This document shows positions 11,015 to 21,541 of a stretch of DNA of 64,000 nt, piece by piece (position 1 is the first letter of the stretch; each line of letters begins with the position of its first letter). The DNA is from Petunia secreta. Taxonomy: Eukaryota > Streptophyta > Magnoliopsida > Solanales > Solanaceae. The notes below the pieces were generated by a model. That model made no database searches. It saw nothing but the letters and a program-made list of their open reading frames with translations, and had not been told where the DNA came from. The DNA lies in the NCBI GenBank assembly GCA_029990175.1, contig JARKIP010000033.1, forward strand, positions 16,165,001 through 16,229,000. Direction: 5' to 3'. The position numbers and the translations under genes are program-made.

Positions 11015-11032
11015 CTTTTAAGAAGGGGAGAA

Positions 11033-11713
11033 TGATTCAATCCGGATTGGTATCCAAAGCCGTGGGGAGTTTACGCTCAACATGCGGGACTTAGAACGCT
11101 TCAAAGAGAGCTTGGAAACCAGGATTCAAGTCAAAGAAGGCCAGAAGACCAAACTGCAAGCTTGCTGGAATTCTGGAAAAGGCAATACATTGTGCGATCG
11201 CGAGCTTGTCTGCGCGATCGCGATGAAGGTCCAATTGCTCTGCGTGATCGCGAGCTTTCCTTGCACGATCGCGATGAAGACTTGATCAGACAGCTTTCCA
11301 GAATTAGCTGAAGGGGCATTTTAGGCCATTTATCATTGTTTAATTAGGCTTAGGGGCTTTTAGTCTTTTCACACTCATGGATGGGAAAACTATATAAGCT
11401 TCCCTTAGTCTTTCTTTTCATAAGTTAGTTTTGGGTTGATAGATGAGAATAGAGATAGATTAGGCCGAGCCTATCTTGTAGAAGCCCGAGGCTCCATGAA
11501 ATCCTTTACTTGGAACCGAGTGGATGTTATCCTAGTATGAATCCTTGTTAGGTTCAAGTTTCATTCTCTCCCTTGGATAATCAATCATGTTTTGATTCGA
11601 ATTATCCATTCTTTCTTCTATTTTCTATTCTTCCCATCCCTTATTTCCTTGGTATCGTGTTTACTTTCTTCCGCATCTCTTTATTTTGCTTCTGCGTAGT
11701 TCGGTTCATATCA
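11033..11713 (+). repeat. B: 3' LTR
   Basis: TGATTCAATCCGG to CATATCA. Same layout as the 5' LTR, but with four GCGATCGCG-type words (11194, 11214, 11244, 11265; the last two one base off) and a longer spacer before TATATAA (11391-11397). Confidence 0.9.
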
Positions 11714-11718
11714 GGGTA

Positions 11719-12850
11719 TTTTCCAACAAGCAACCGATCTCATCAACAAGGACACAAAGCAATCAAGAGCATGGAAGTCAAGAGTGAGAAGGTCGGACAC
11801 TTATGATCCTGACAATTATATAATGGCAAAAGCAATTGAATCTCAAGAGGGAAGAATGGCTCAACTTATTACAACGGTGGAGTTGCTTACAAAAAGCCAA
11901 TTGAAGCAAAATCCAGAACCTAGCAAGCAAGTGAATGCCATTTATATATCCCCTAAATAGATTCATCATCGTCCTAATTATTCATATCAACCCTATCCTA
12001 TGGGCTACGCTCCACTGGGCTATGTTCCAATGGGGTTTGTACCTCAATGTCAAGATGGACAAAATGCAAGTCAAAGTGGCAAAGAGCATGATGAGGAGGC
12101 CAATTATGTCAATGCTTATCAAGGCCAAAGACCTCCATATAATCAACAAGGCCATCAAGCTCAAGTTCAATGGAGGCCATAAAATCAACAAGTAAACCAG
12201 TGAGATAACACCCATACATGTAGTGGGACAAATCAAGGGAGAGAGCAAAAATGACAATCAAAGAGGTTCCAATGAAACTCAACAAAGTGCAAATAATCCC
12301 AAAAATTCAAGGTTGGAAGGAGTGATGGAAAAGATGTTGAAGCTTCAAAAAGACAATTCGGGAGATATAAAGGATATCAAGCAAACTATGCAATAACATT
12401 CAGCTTTTATTAAGTCACTCGAATCTCAATATAGCAAATTGTCTCATCAAGTGAATCAAAGGCCTCAAGGAGCATTATTAAGCGATACGGTAGTGAATCC
12501 AAAGAGAAATACGAAAGATCAGGTAATGGCTATCATGACTCAAAGTGGAAAATCTTGGGATGATCCCAAGATGGTAGGTGATGATATAGAAATTGGGCTT
12601 GATGCAGTTGTAGAAGAAGGTGATATATTGCTTAATGAGGTAGAAGATGAGGAAAAATTGCAAGTTGAGGTAGAGTCTCAAAATACCCAAGACCAAGAGA
12701 CTCCTCTTGAAGAATAAGAAACTCCATTACGAAAACCCATTACTACCCAAAAAGCCACCAAACAACCTCCACCATCCAAACAAGTCATTCCTACCAAAAC
12801 CTACTCTACATTTTCCACAAGAAATGAAAGATTGAGGATAACTGATCATG
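11719..12850 (+). pseudogene. A: gag, 3' part
   Basis: The frame cut at 6344 resumes here. It reads IFQQATDLINKDTK, then a Q/P/Y/G-rich linker (about 12000-12180) and, from 12439, a block with GALLSDTVVNP and MAIMTQSGK, a signature of the Gag-protease linker in Athila elements. Several stops (for example TAG near 11956 and TAA near 12180) break it. I see no intact zinc knuckle. Confidence 0.65.
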
Positions 12851-12879
12851 CAAAGAAGGTGTGAGAGAAAATTTCCTCA

Positions 12880-13404
12880 ACTTCAATCAACCTTCCTTTA
12901 GTTGATGACTTAGGGCAAATGCCATATGTGGCAAAATTTGTGAAAGATTTGGTGACTAAGAAGAGGTTTTTGAAATTTGAAACCGTCAAGGTCACACACC
13001 AATTTAGTGGAATTATGTCTCATGATATACCCATGAAAATGGAAGATCCCGGTGCTTTCACTATACCATGTACCATTGGGTGAAGACATTTTGAAAAGGC
13101 ACTATATGATATGGGGACATGCATCAATCTTATGCCCTTTGCTGTTTACATTACATTGGGAGTAAAAGAGCCAAGACCAACCTCAATAAACCATCAATTG
13201 GCCGATCATTTAATGAAAAGACCAATTGGAGTAGTTGATAATGTGTTTATGGAGGTAGATCACTTTATCTTCCCATCGGATTTCGTTATCTTGGGTTATG
13301 ATGTCGACTATGATGTGCCAATCATTCTTCAAAGATCGTGGAAAAAGGGGAGTTGACATTTTGATTCGATAGAGAGAAGGTGGTGTTTCACATTTGCAAA
13401 TCAA
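12880..13404 (+). pseudogene. A: retropepsin domain
   Basis: FVKDLVTKKRFLKFETV leads into AFTIPCTIG, a stop (TGA near 13081) and the active-site segment YDMGTCINLMPF, where Athila proteases usually have DLGASINLMP; the Asp is kept. VILGYDVD and PIILQRS form the C-terminal part. It would cut the Gag-Pol chain during particle maturation. Not functional as it stands. Confidence 0.7.
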
Positions 13405-15100
13405 TGAGACAACCCATTAAAGATACATCATGTTTTTATGTTGATGTAGTTGTTGATGCATTGGTTGAAAAAGAGAGCTTGACTAGGAAATTTGATGCAA
13501 TGGCCTCTGTGTTATTGAATATGGATGTTGATGATGAGGAAAGTATAAAACAATGTGTCCTTGCATTGGAAGGATTTGGTACTAAGGCATATTCTCCAAA
13601 GAAACTCTCTCTTGATCTTAGGAATAGAAAAGTTCCACCAATAAAACCTTCCATTGAAGAACCCCCCATCCTTGAACTCAAAACCTTACCAAGTCACTTG
13701 AGATATGCCTACCTTGGTCCTAACTCCATTCTCCCTATAATCATTTCATCCCCCTTGAACCAATCCCAAGAAGCGAAACTCTTACAAGTTGTGAAGAAAA
13801 GAATTCGGGCTATTGGATGGACATAACCCGACATTATGGGTATTGACCCGAGAGTATGCACTCACAAAATCATTCTTAAAGAAGACTACAAACATTTGGT
13901 TGAGCATCAAAGGCGGTTGAACCCGGCCATGCAAGAAGTGGTTAAAAAGAAGATCACAAAATGGTTGGATGTGGGTGTTGTAGAACCTTTGTTTGATAGT
14001 GAGTGGGTGTCTCCGGTCCAATGTGTACCTAAGAATAGGGGTATGACGGTTGTGCATAATGAGGAGGGTGAAGCCATTTCCACTAGGACCATATCCAGGT
14101 GGAGAGTTCGTATGGATTATCGCAAGCTCAACAATGCTACAAGAAAAAATCAGTTTACTCTCCCACTCATTGACTAAATATTGGATACTTTTGCTAGGAA
14201 GGCTTATTATTGCTTTCTAGATGGGTAATCTGGGTATAATTAAATTTACATTGAAACCGAGGACCAAGAGAAGACAACTTTTACTTGTCGTATGGGACAT
14301 TTGCTTTAAAAAAGATGCCCTTTGGTCTTTGAAATGACCCGCCACTTTTCAAAGGTTCATGCTTGCTTTATTTCATGATATGGTCGAGAATTTCTTGGAA
14401 GTATTCATGGATGATTTTTCTGTGGTTGGAGATTTATTTGATGATTGTTTACATAATCTCGACTTAGTACTTGAAAGATGTGAAGAAATAAATTTGGTGC
14501 TTAATTGGGATAAATGTCATTTCTTGGTAGATAAAGGAATTGTATTCAGGCTTTTGTAGAAGATTCATAAAAGACTTCTCCAAGATTGCTCATCCCTTAT
14601 GCAAGTTTCTTGAAAAAGAGGCCAAATTTGTGTTTGACGATGATTGTCTAAAAGCATTTCAAGAATTGAGAAGAAGACTCACTACCTCACCCATCATTGT
14701 GAGTCCTAATTGGGAATTACCCTTTGAATTGTTGTGTTATGCAAGTGATGTGGCTCTTGGTGCCGTGTTGGGTAAAAGGATTGAAAATATTTTTCATCTT
14801 ATCTATTATGCAAGAAAAATCATGAATGGTGCCCAATTGAGTTACACGATTATCGAGAAGTAGTTCTTAGCAGTGGTGTTTGCATTGAGAAATTTCGGGC
14901 TTATTTGATTGGATCCAAAGTAGTTGTGCATACCGACCAGTCGGCTATTCGTCATTTGATGAGTAAAAAGGACTCCAAACCCCATTTGATTCGGTGGATT
15001 CTATTTCTTCAAGAGTTTGATGTTGAGGTGAAGGAAAGAAAAGGCGCCGAGAATCAAGTGGCGGACTACTTGTCAAGATTAGAAGAATGGGGGAGACCTC
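13405..15100 (+). pseudogene. A: reverse transcriptase and RNase H
   Basis: RT blocks are in order: VVEPLFDSEWVSPVQCVPK, then MTVVHNEEGEAIS..TISRWRVRMDYRKLNNATRK near 14090-14145, a stop at 14175, degraded palm text near 14220-14340, and FMDD (about 14404-14415). RNase H follows: PFELLCYASDVALGAVLGK (first Asp site changed, YASD), then VVHTDQSAIRHLMSK and the ENQVADYLSRLE end near 15085. At least four stops or frameshifts split it. Confidence 0.75.
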
Positions 15101-16444
15101 GTGAAGATGGTGAAATTTATTATAGTTTCTCGGATAAAAGGGTGTTGTTGAAAGTACCTTGGTATGCAGAGATTGCTAATTTTGTGGTATGTGGAGATTT
15201 GGTCGATGACTATTCGTACAATCAAAGGAAAAAGTTCATGAAGGATGTTCGTCATTACTATTGGATGAACCTTACTTGTTTAGAATTTGTGCAGATGGAA
15301 TGATTCGGAGGTGTATTCCAGATATTAAGGAATGGGAGATTATAAATGGATGTCATTCATCATCTTATGGTGGGCATCATGGTGGAATTAGAACCGCCTA
15401 AAAAAAATTTAGAGTGTGGGTTTTATTGGCCGACCATCCATAAAGATGCTCATGCATTTGTGAAAGGTTGTGATAAAATGCCAAAGAGCTGGAGGTGTGT
15501 CAAGAAAGCATGAAATGCCTCAAAATCCTATCATGGAGGTGGAATTATTTGATGTGTGAGGCATTGATTTCATGGGCCCATTCGTAAGCTCTTGTGGAAT
15601 GAAATACATTTTTCTAGTCGTTGACTATGTATCTAAATAGGTAGAAGTGGTGGCTCTACCAAACAATGAAGCTAGAAATGTCACGATATTTTTGAAAAAG
15701 AGAATCTTCACTCGTTTTGGCACTCCTAACGCCATAATAAGTGATGGTGGCTCTCATTTTTTCAGCAAGCCATTTGACTTCTGACTTGAAAGGTATGGAG
15801 TCAAGCACAAAGTAGAAACTCCCTATCATCTATAAACTAGTGGACAAGTTGAAGTGTCCAACCGAGAGATTAAGCAAATCTTGGCAAAGACCGTGAATAC
15901 CAACCGGAAAGATTGGGCCAAGAAATTGGACGATGCACTTTGGGCTTATAAGACGGCTTACAAGACCCCACTAGGTATGTCCCCTTATTGATTGGTGTTT
16001 GGTAAAGCTTTTCATCTTCCGGTCGAGCTTGAGTATAAGGCATTATGGGCATTGAGAATATTGAATTTGGATTGGGAGTTAGCCTCTAATTCAAGAATGG
16101 ATGCATTAAACGAAATTGATGAAATGAGGTTTAATGCATATAAAAATGCCTTGTTGTATAAGGAGAGGATGAAAATTGTGCATGATAAAAGGATATGGAA
16201 TCAAAAATTCAAGGTGGGAGATCATGTGTTATTGTTCAATTCCCATCTCCAATTGTTTCCCGAAAAGATAAGGTCGATACGGAATGGCCTGTTCGAGGTT
16301 ATTAGTATTTCTCCCTATGGTGCCTTTGATTTAGAAGATGTCAATGGAAAGAATTTTAGAGTGAACGAGCACCGGGTGAAGCATTACTTGAGAGTGATGG
16401 AAGGCACCAAGATGGTGGCTTTTGCGCTTTTGATTGACCCTTGA
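15101..16444 (+). pseudogene. A: integrase
   Basis: Catalytic landmarks persist across frames: GIDFMGP (about 15570), IISDGGSHF (about 15740) and SGQVEVSNREI (about 15840), the D, D and E of the retroviral integrase core. From 15992 the frame is open for 150 codons: VFGKAFHLPVELEYKALWAL, typical of the Athila integrase C-terminus, then VGDHVLLFNS and FRVNEHRVKHYL. The 15300-15990 stretch has several stops. Confidence 0.75.
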
Positions 16445-16458
16445 GCTAATCGGGTCGA

Positions 16459-16506
16459 TGTCGTGCCACGACGTTAACTAAGGCGCTACTTGAGAGGAAA
16501 TCCAAG
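16459..16506 (+). promoter_or_regulatory. A: post-pol hairpin pair
   Basis: GTCGTG-C-CACGAC is followed 17 nt later by CTTGAG-AGGAAA-TCCAAG, a decayed form of a hairpin that is perfect in C (42684-42701). The block lies just after the integrase stop. Confidence 0.5.
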
Positions 16507-16589
16507 ATTTTTAACTAACTAGTTGTTGTTTTGTAGGTATCAAGGATGAGTTGCTATTGGATTGAGAAGTGCAAGAATTTGGAGTTATA

Positions 16590-18290
16590 GGTAACATGGG
16601 GCGACCACCTCTTTGTGTGTGTTGAGTAAACCTAAAAAAGGGTGATCATAAAGAGCCAAGAACATGTGGTCGCCTTTTCAAAGGGCGACCGCCCATTTTG
16701 AAAGTGCTGAAATTTTTTCTAAGTGTCAAATATGAGGCTCTATGGACTTCTATCGCCCTTTATGAGCGCCCTTGCAAGCTTGGAGACCCTTTTTGACATG
16801 GAGGCCGCCCAATCGAGATGGAGGCCGCCCCTCGATTGGGTGGCCACCCTTCTTTTTAGCCCTAAATATTTGGCTAAGTGTCAAAAAATGCACCTCTATG
16901 AAGTTTGAGCGCCCTTTTTTAGCGCCTTTGCAGGCTTGGCCGCCCTGTGTTCCTCAAGTGGATAGGTGGAAGCCAATAGGCAGGCGCCCTTTCAAAAGGC
17001 GACCGCCCTTTTTCTCAAAGAGAGCATGACTAAAATTCAATGCATGGGTGACCCCCCCTTTTGTAAAAGGCAGACGTCCTTCTTAAAAAGAGGTCCGGCC
17101 CTATCGGGGGTATAAAAGGAACCCTAGAGCCCTTTCTTCCCCCTTCCAATTTTCGATCTCCAAATAGTAACCGCCGGCTAATCCTCCATTACTTTCGATC
17201 AACGGAAATTCCTAACCACACTCACTCATTGCACTACCATTTCATCATCCTCCTTGCACAACTTGTCTGGTAAGCCTTTTAATTCACTCTTGATTTTTAA
17301 TTTCTTAGTTTAAAGATTAAATATTTTTTAGGAGTAGGATGTAGATCTAGTTTAAACTTAAAAATGCAAAAACGTGACTTAGGATGGTTGGGAGGAAGGA
17401 TGAGCGTACCTATGGTAAATCCTCGTTCTTGAAAAATTGAGAGCATTTTTTGCCATGAGAGAGAAACAAAAAGGGTAGTTGTGAACCGTGGTGCTGTTTC
17501 AGTGTTAAAACTTAGGGAAATGTGACGTGAATCTTTGCAGACGAAGAAATGGCTTCCGCCATTTAACGGGAGATTGCCCTCACTTCTTGTTCTGCGTCTT
17601 GAACTACTGAGGGTTCAAGAGATTTCGGTCACCTCTTAGTTGGGCGACCGCCCAATCATATGGTTCCAAATTTACATGCTAATGTTGAGACGAAGGCCGC
17701 ACCTTGTTTGTGCAGAAGCCCAATCTGTCTCAACTGACCACCTCTCAAGAGAGAAAAGTGCATTACAAGAGGTGGATGCCCTTTCTATAGGTGGACACCT
17801 TTTTCTATGAAGTCTAAAAAATTATGAAGTATGAAAAATGCACCTCTCTTGACTTTGGCCGCACTTTTTGGACGCCCTTGCAGTGCTCACCGCCTCTTTT
17901 TTTTATTGAATGTTGAGGTTGAGCATTTGGTGGTCGCCCTTTGCTTGGGCGATCGCCTTCTGAACTTGCCAAAAATTTCACTAAGGATAAAAATGGCACT
18001 TCTCTTCAGTTTGGGCGCCCTTTTTTAGCGCCCTTGAAGGGTTCGCAGCCTTTTGAAAAGAGGAGGTCGCCCCTTGGTTGGGTGACCGCTATTTTTTGAA
18101 TGAGCTCAAATTTGGCTAAGTATAAAAATGCCTACTCTCTGAAGTTTGGGCGCCCTTGTAGGTTTTTTCGCCCCTCAATGAGAGGTGGCCGCCCTTTGTT
18201 GAGGCGGCTGCCCTTTGTCTAAACACTGAAGAAAATTCTAAGTGTTAAAACTAAGAGGCGACCGCCCTTATATCATTGCCCCGCGCTTTT
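16590..18290 (+). repeat. A: irregular tandem array of GC-rich words
   Basis: A unit of about 130-150 bp recurs near 16730, 16865, 17815, 17965 and 18105: a CTAAGTGTCAAAA-like start, CCTCTNTGAAGTTTGGGCGCCC, then TTTTTAGCGCCCTTGCAGG and GGCGACCGCCC or GGCCGCCC words. The same words occur in the LTRs of A. The middle (17030-17800) is less regular and holds the internal promoter. Open frames here are by-products of the repeat. Confidence 0.7.
17111..17119 (+). promoter_or_regulatory. A: internal TATA box
   Basis: TATAAAAGG, preceded by the GC-rich array and followed by about 150 nt of C/T-rich leader-like sequence. It lies about 670 bp after the integrase stop and 1.3 kb before the env-like ORF. 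It may start a separate mRNA for that ORF (inference). Confidence 0.4.
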
Positions 18291-18382
18291 ACCTATTTGC
18301 TGAAACTTGTCTGAGTTTTCAAAGCTAACCCTGTCCATGCACTCGCTGTTTAAACAAATGATTAGTTTGAGTTGCCTTGCAG
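17270..18382 (+). other. A: candidate intron before the env-like ORF
   Basis: Donor CTG/GTAAGC at 17270 is followed by T-rich sequence. The acceptor is TTGCCTTGCAG at 18382, with GCTAACC near 18325 as a possible branch point. ATG 18388 follows after five bases. The array sits inside this candidate intron. Inference only. Confidence 0.35.
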
Positions 18383-18387
18383 CCAAC

Positions 18388-19760
18388 ATGCCTCCAAAAG
18401 GAAGAAGTGGATCAAAGAGGAAACAAAGGGAGGAATACCCACCTTCTATCTCTATTTCCTCATCTGAGGATGACTCTAGGATTGAGGATGAATCTGCCAG
18501 CCTACTTATCTGTGAGAGGGTGATAGGCACAGACAGGTTGAAGAGTTTCAACCATTGGTTCTATCAAGCATTCATGAACACTGGATGGGTCAAGATATTC
18601 ACAAGAAACTTTAGTGCAGCTGACACTTATTTGATTTTGGAGTAATATGCTTAGCTGGGGAGGAGTACTGAACAAGAGTGACGAGTGGTTTGTAGGGACA
18701 TAGGTGTTGAGATCTCTGCTAAGGCCTTAAATGAACATTTGGGACTTCCCAACTTCATCTCTAAAGTGCACATGGTAAACCAAGTACTAAGCGAGGAGGC
18801 ACAAAAGGAATGGCTAGTTCCACTCATTGGAAGAGAACAAAATCTTGAATGGAGAAGGGCAGGAGTACATATCACTTGGCCAGACATAAACTTTGACGTC
18901 AAGGGTTGGTATTCTATCATCATCTCTAGAATCTTGTCAACCAAAGAGCAACACATGATAAGCTTGAAGAGGGCAGTTATGATTGGGTGCCTCATTATAA
19001 GGATCAAGGTGAATTTGGGAGCATAAATTCTAAGAACAATAATAGAGGTAGCTAGATGTGATGGCTATGATTTTCCCTACCCAAACACATTGACAGATTC
19101 CTTGATAGATGAAGGGTGTCAATCCTATGCTGATCATAATTATGCATTTCCCCTGGAGAAATTTGACTTGTATGTCATGAAGATGTGATCAACAATCCAG
19201 TCCACCGCTTACATGTTTCAGCACAAGCTTCTCTTGCTCCTATTCCCACTGGTACTTTTGCATATTTTGAGAGGCCTTCTACCTCAAGACCACCCCGTCC
19301 CTAGGTTCCAAGAAACATAATGTTGTCTTGGTAGAACTGACACAAGAAATTGTGGGGTTGGATAGAAAGATGGAAGATTTCAAAGTCCTCCTATCTAGCA
19401 TGCGCCAGATGCAGCCACCACAAATCCCTCATGAGACCATTGCAAACGAACAATTTACCAAGCTAGCAAAGGTCGTGGAAGAAAATACCAAAGACATTGC
19501 CAGCAACAAACGAGCATTGAAAAATATGAACAAAGCAATGCAGCTCTTGGCAAAGACACAACTAGACATGGACAATAGGTTGAATGAGCTCTCCAAAGAG
19601 AAAGAAATTGGTAAGAAGAAAGCATCACAAAGCCATGAAGACATCAATGAAATGAGAAGAGATTATAAGAACTATGTGGTCAATGGATTTTGATGAAGGC
19701 TAGGCAAGCATCCATCGAAGAGATTTTTAAAGCAAAGCATGACAAGGAAAAGTAAAAGAA
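18388..19760 (+). pseudogene. A: env-like or plant-transposon-protein ORF
   Basis: Starts MPPKGRSGSKRKQREE (basic, nuclear-signal-like), then a Ser/acidic stretch and DRLKSFNHWFYQAFMNTGW; stop at 18643. In another frame (18685-19026): VCRDIGVEISAKALNEHLGLPNF and WPDINFDVKGWYSIIISRIL, the general style of the ORF found after integrase in Athila elements. From 19328 a Lys/Glu-rich, coiled-coil-like segment (about 120 codons) follows. No clear signal peptide or membrane segment survives. It is broken by at least three stops or frameshifts. Role unknown; 'env-like' reflects position. Confidence 0.55.
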
Positions 19761-20698
19761 AAAGCCTCAACTTGTGCATGTGGAAGGCAAAGGAAAGAAA
19801 GTTGCTTGATGGTTGATCAAGGAGCCCCTTCTACCCATTTTGTGCTTACTTAGCATTCAGAGACGATGCTAGAGTCTTTAATTGGGGGAGAGGATTCAAA
19901 TTCAATTGTGATGTACCACTGATACTCTTAACTTGACTTGGTTTCATGTTTGAATTTGAATATATTTTTTCGCTTGTATATAGTGCATGTTACTCTTACT
20001 TTTAGCATATTTAGTTAAGTTCCAAATTTTTTTAATCTTTTAAATAAGCTTTCAATTTTCTTTACTTGGTTCTTTCTGGGAGTGGTTGCTTGAACCAACT
20101 GGTGTACATAGTAGTTATTCTGAAATTGCTTTGTGGTTGCGGTTTATTTATCTCATGAAGTACCAATATGCCATTTGAATCTTATGATATGAGACAAGTT
20201 GTGGAGTGTCCACCTTGCAATTATTTGGTCTTGGTTGATGACTCTAGGTTCATGTGTTGATTTGGAGTCCCTGACATGGTTCCTAGTGGACCATTGAGAC
20301 TTTGCAAGTGTGAGAGCCTTGTTGAGAGTTGAGTTTTCACTTTGATTGATCTGCTTGCTTGTGTGTGAGGATAGATGGTGGGTTCACATGTTGAGTTATA
20401 GTGTAGAACTTGCCCAGTTTGTATTCAAGGCAAAATTTTGAGTCGTACCAAACTTGAAAATGATCTTAGACTTTCTTTGGAAACTTTTTTGAGCCTCTTC
20501 ATATATCCTTACTTCAAAAATATAACTAGTTGTCCTTTTTTAGCCTATTAGCCTTTTATTTGGTAACCCTGTGTGTGAATAATCCATTGGTGGTTGTTTG
20601 AAACTAAATCCCTTTTCAAGTGAATATTCTAGATTGAGGTAAAATGCCTAAGTTTGGGGGAATTCATTAGATATGTCACGTGCTAGGAAGCCTAGTGA

Positions 20699-20736
<38 letters not shown>

Positions 20737-21504
20737 CTCGAAAAGAGAAACAAGGTGAAGAGAACTAGTCTACCTAGGTTTTGTAAATATTAAAGGTGGA
20801 CTAGGTGAATAAGAAGCATTAGGCTTCCTAGATTTGGAAAAATACAAAAAGAAGTATGAAAATAAAGAAAAAGGGAATTAAGTTAGAGGGTGAAAGAATG
20901 TGAGAGAACTATGGATGAAATGTGTATATGTTGGTAAGGTGGTTGGTAGTCACTATATTCCCAAATAATCACACTTAGCCCTGAGCCTTCATTACAAGCC
21001 TAATCAAGTTCTAGTTGATCCAATGTTTGGTGCTTCTCCATTAGTGGAGAGTCACATTATAGGCAAGCCTATGGTACTTTTACTCAACTCGTGAACATTC
21101 TTTGGAGAGTGAGTGCTTGATTCTCTTTCAATGTCCTTGGTTTGAACTTGATTGTGAGATAAGGACTACTCTTTTTGTGGAAAGGATTGCAACTGGTTAT
21201 AAGAAAGGTGAGAGCTTGGCTTGAGATGGGGTTTGAAACCAAGTGAGGTTGGTTGGTGAACAAAATCCACACTTGAAACTCTATGACATCCTTTGACCAT
21301 TGTGAAACTTATGTGGTGGTTCACAAAGTAACTTATTTAGTAGTCATGAGTGTAAATGAGTGTTGGTACCAAACAAAGTAACTTGTTTAGTATTCATAAG
21401 TGTTAATGAGTGTTGGTACCAAATGAGGCCAAATTTTTGAAAAGTTGAAAATGGAACTTAGCTTCATTATATGCAAAACTTGAAAGTCACTAGTAGAGAT
21501 TGGT
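19761..21504 (+). other. A: long 3' untranslated region
   Basis: AT-rich, no gene. Contains an (AT)n microsatellite at about 20699-20736 and a duplicated phrase ending GAGTGTTGGTACCAAA at about 21365 and 21420. Confidence 0.6.
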
Positions 21505-21541
21505 TTGCTTAAGGACAAGCAGAGACTTAAGTTGGGTGAGT
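21505..21541 (+). promoter_or_regulatory. A: pre-PPT hairpin and polypurine tract
   Basis: TTGCTTA-AGGA-CAAGCAG (21505-21522): six of seven pairs form (one T-G wobble) and A-C next to the loop is mismatched. Nineteen nt follow (ACTTAAGTTGGGTGAGT is the PPT part), then the LTR. Confidence 0.65.

Larger units (their letters stand above)
6345..11713 (+). mobile_element. Element B: non-autonomous LTR retrotransposon with one long pseudo-protease ORF
   Basis: 5369 bp with LTRs of 645 and 681 bp, target duplication gggta (6340-6344 and 11714-11718), an initiator-Met primer site, a long leader, one long broken ORF, a pre-PPT hairpin and PPT agaaggggagaa (11021-11032). It has no recognisable gag, RT, RNase H or integrase, so it must have moved with enzymes from elsewhere. 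LTR start, leader text after GTGAGTTTCTAGATCA and PPT closely match F, pointing to an F-like helper (inference). It lies within the gag of A, whose reading resumes after the duplication. Confidence 0.88.

Noticed and set aside
18388..19760. Calling the A downstream ORF a true envelope protein
   Set aside because: No signal peptide, cleavage site or membrane anchor is readable; position alone does not prove an envelope function.
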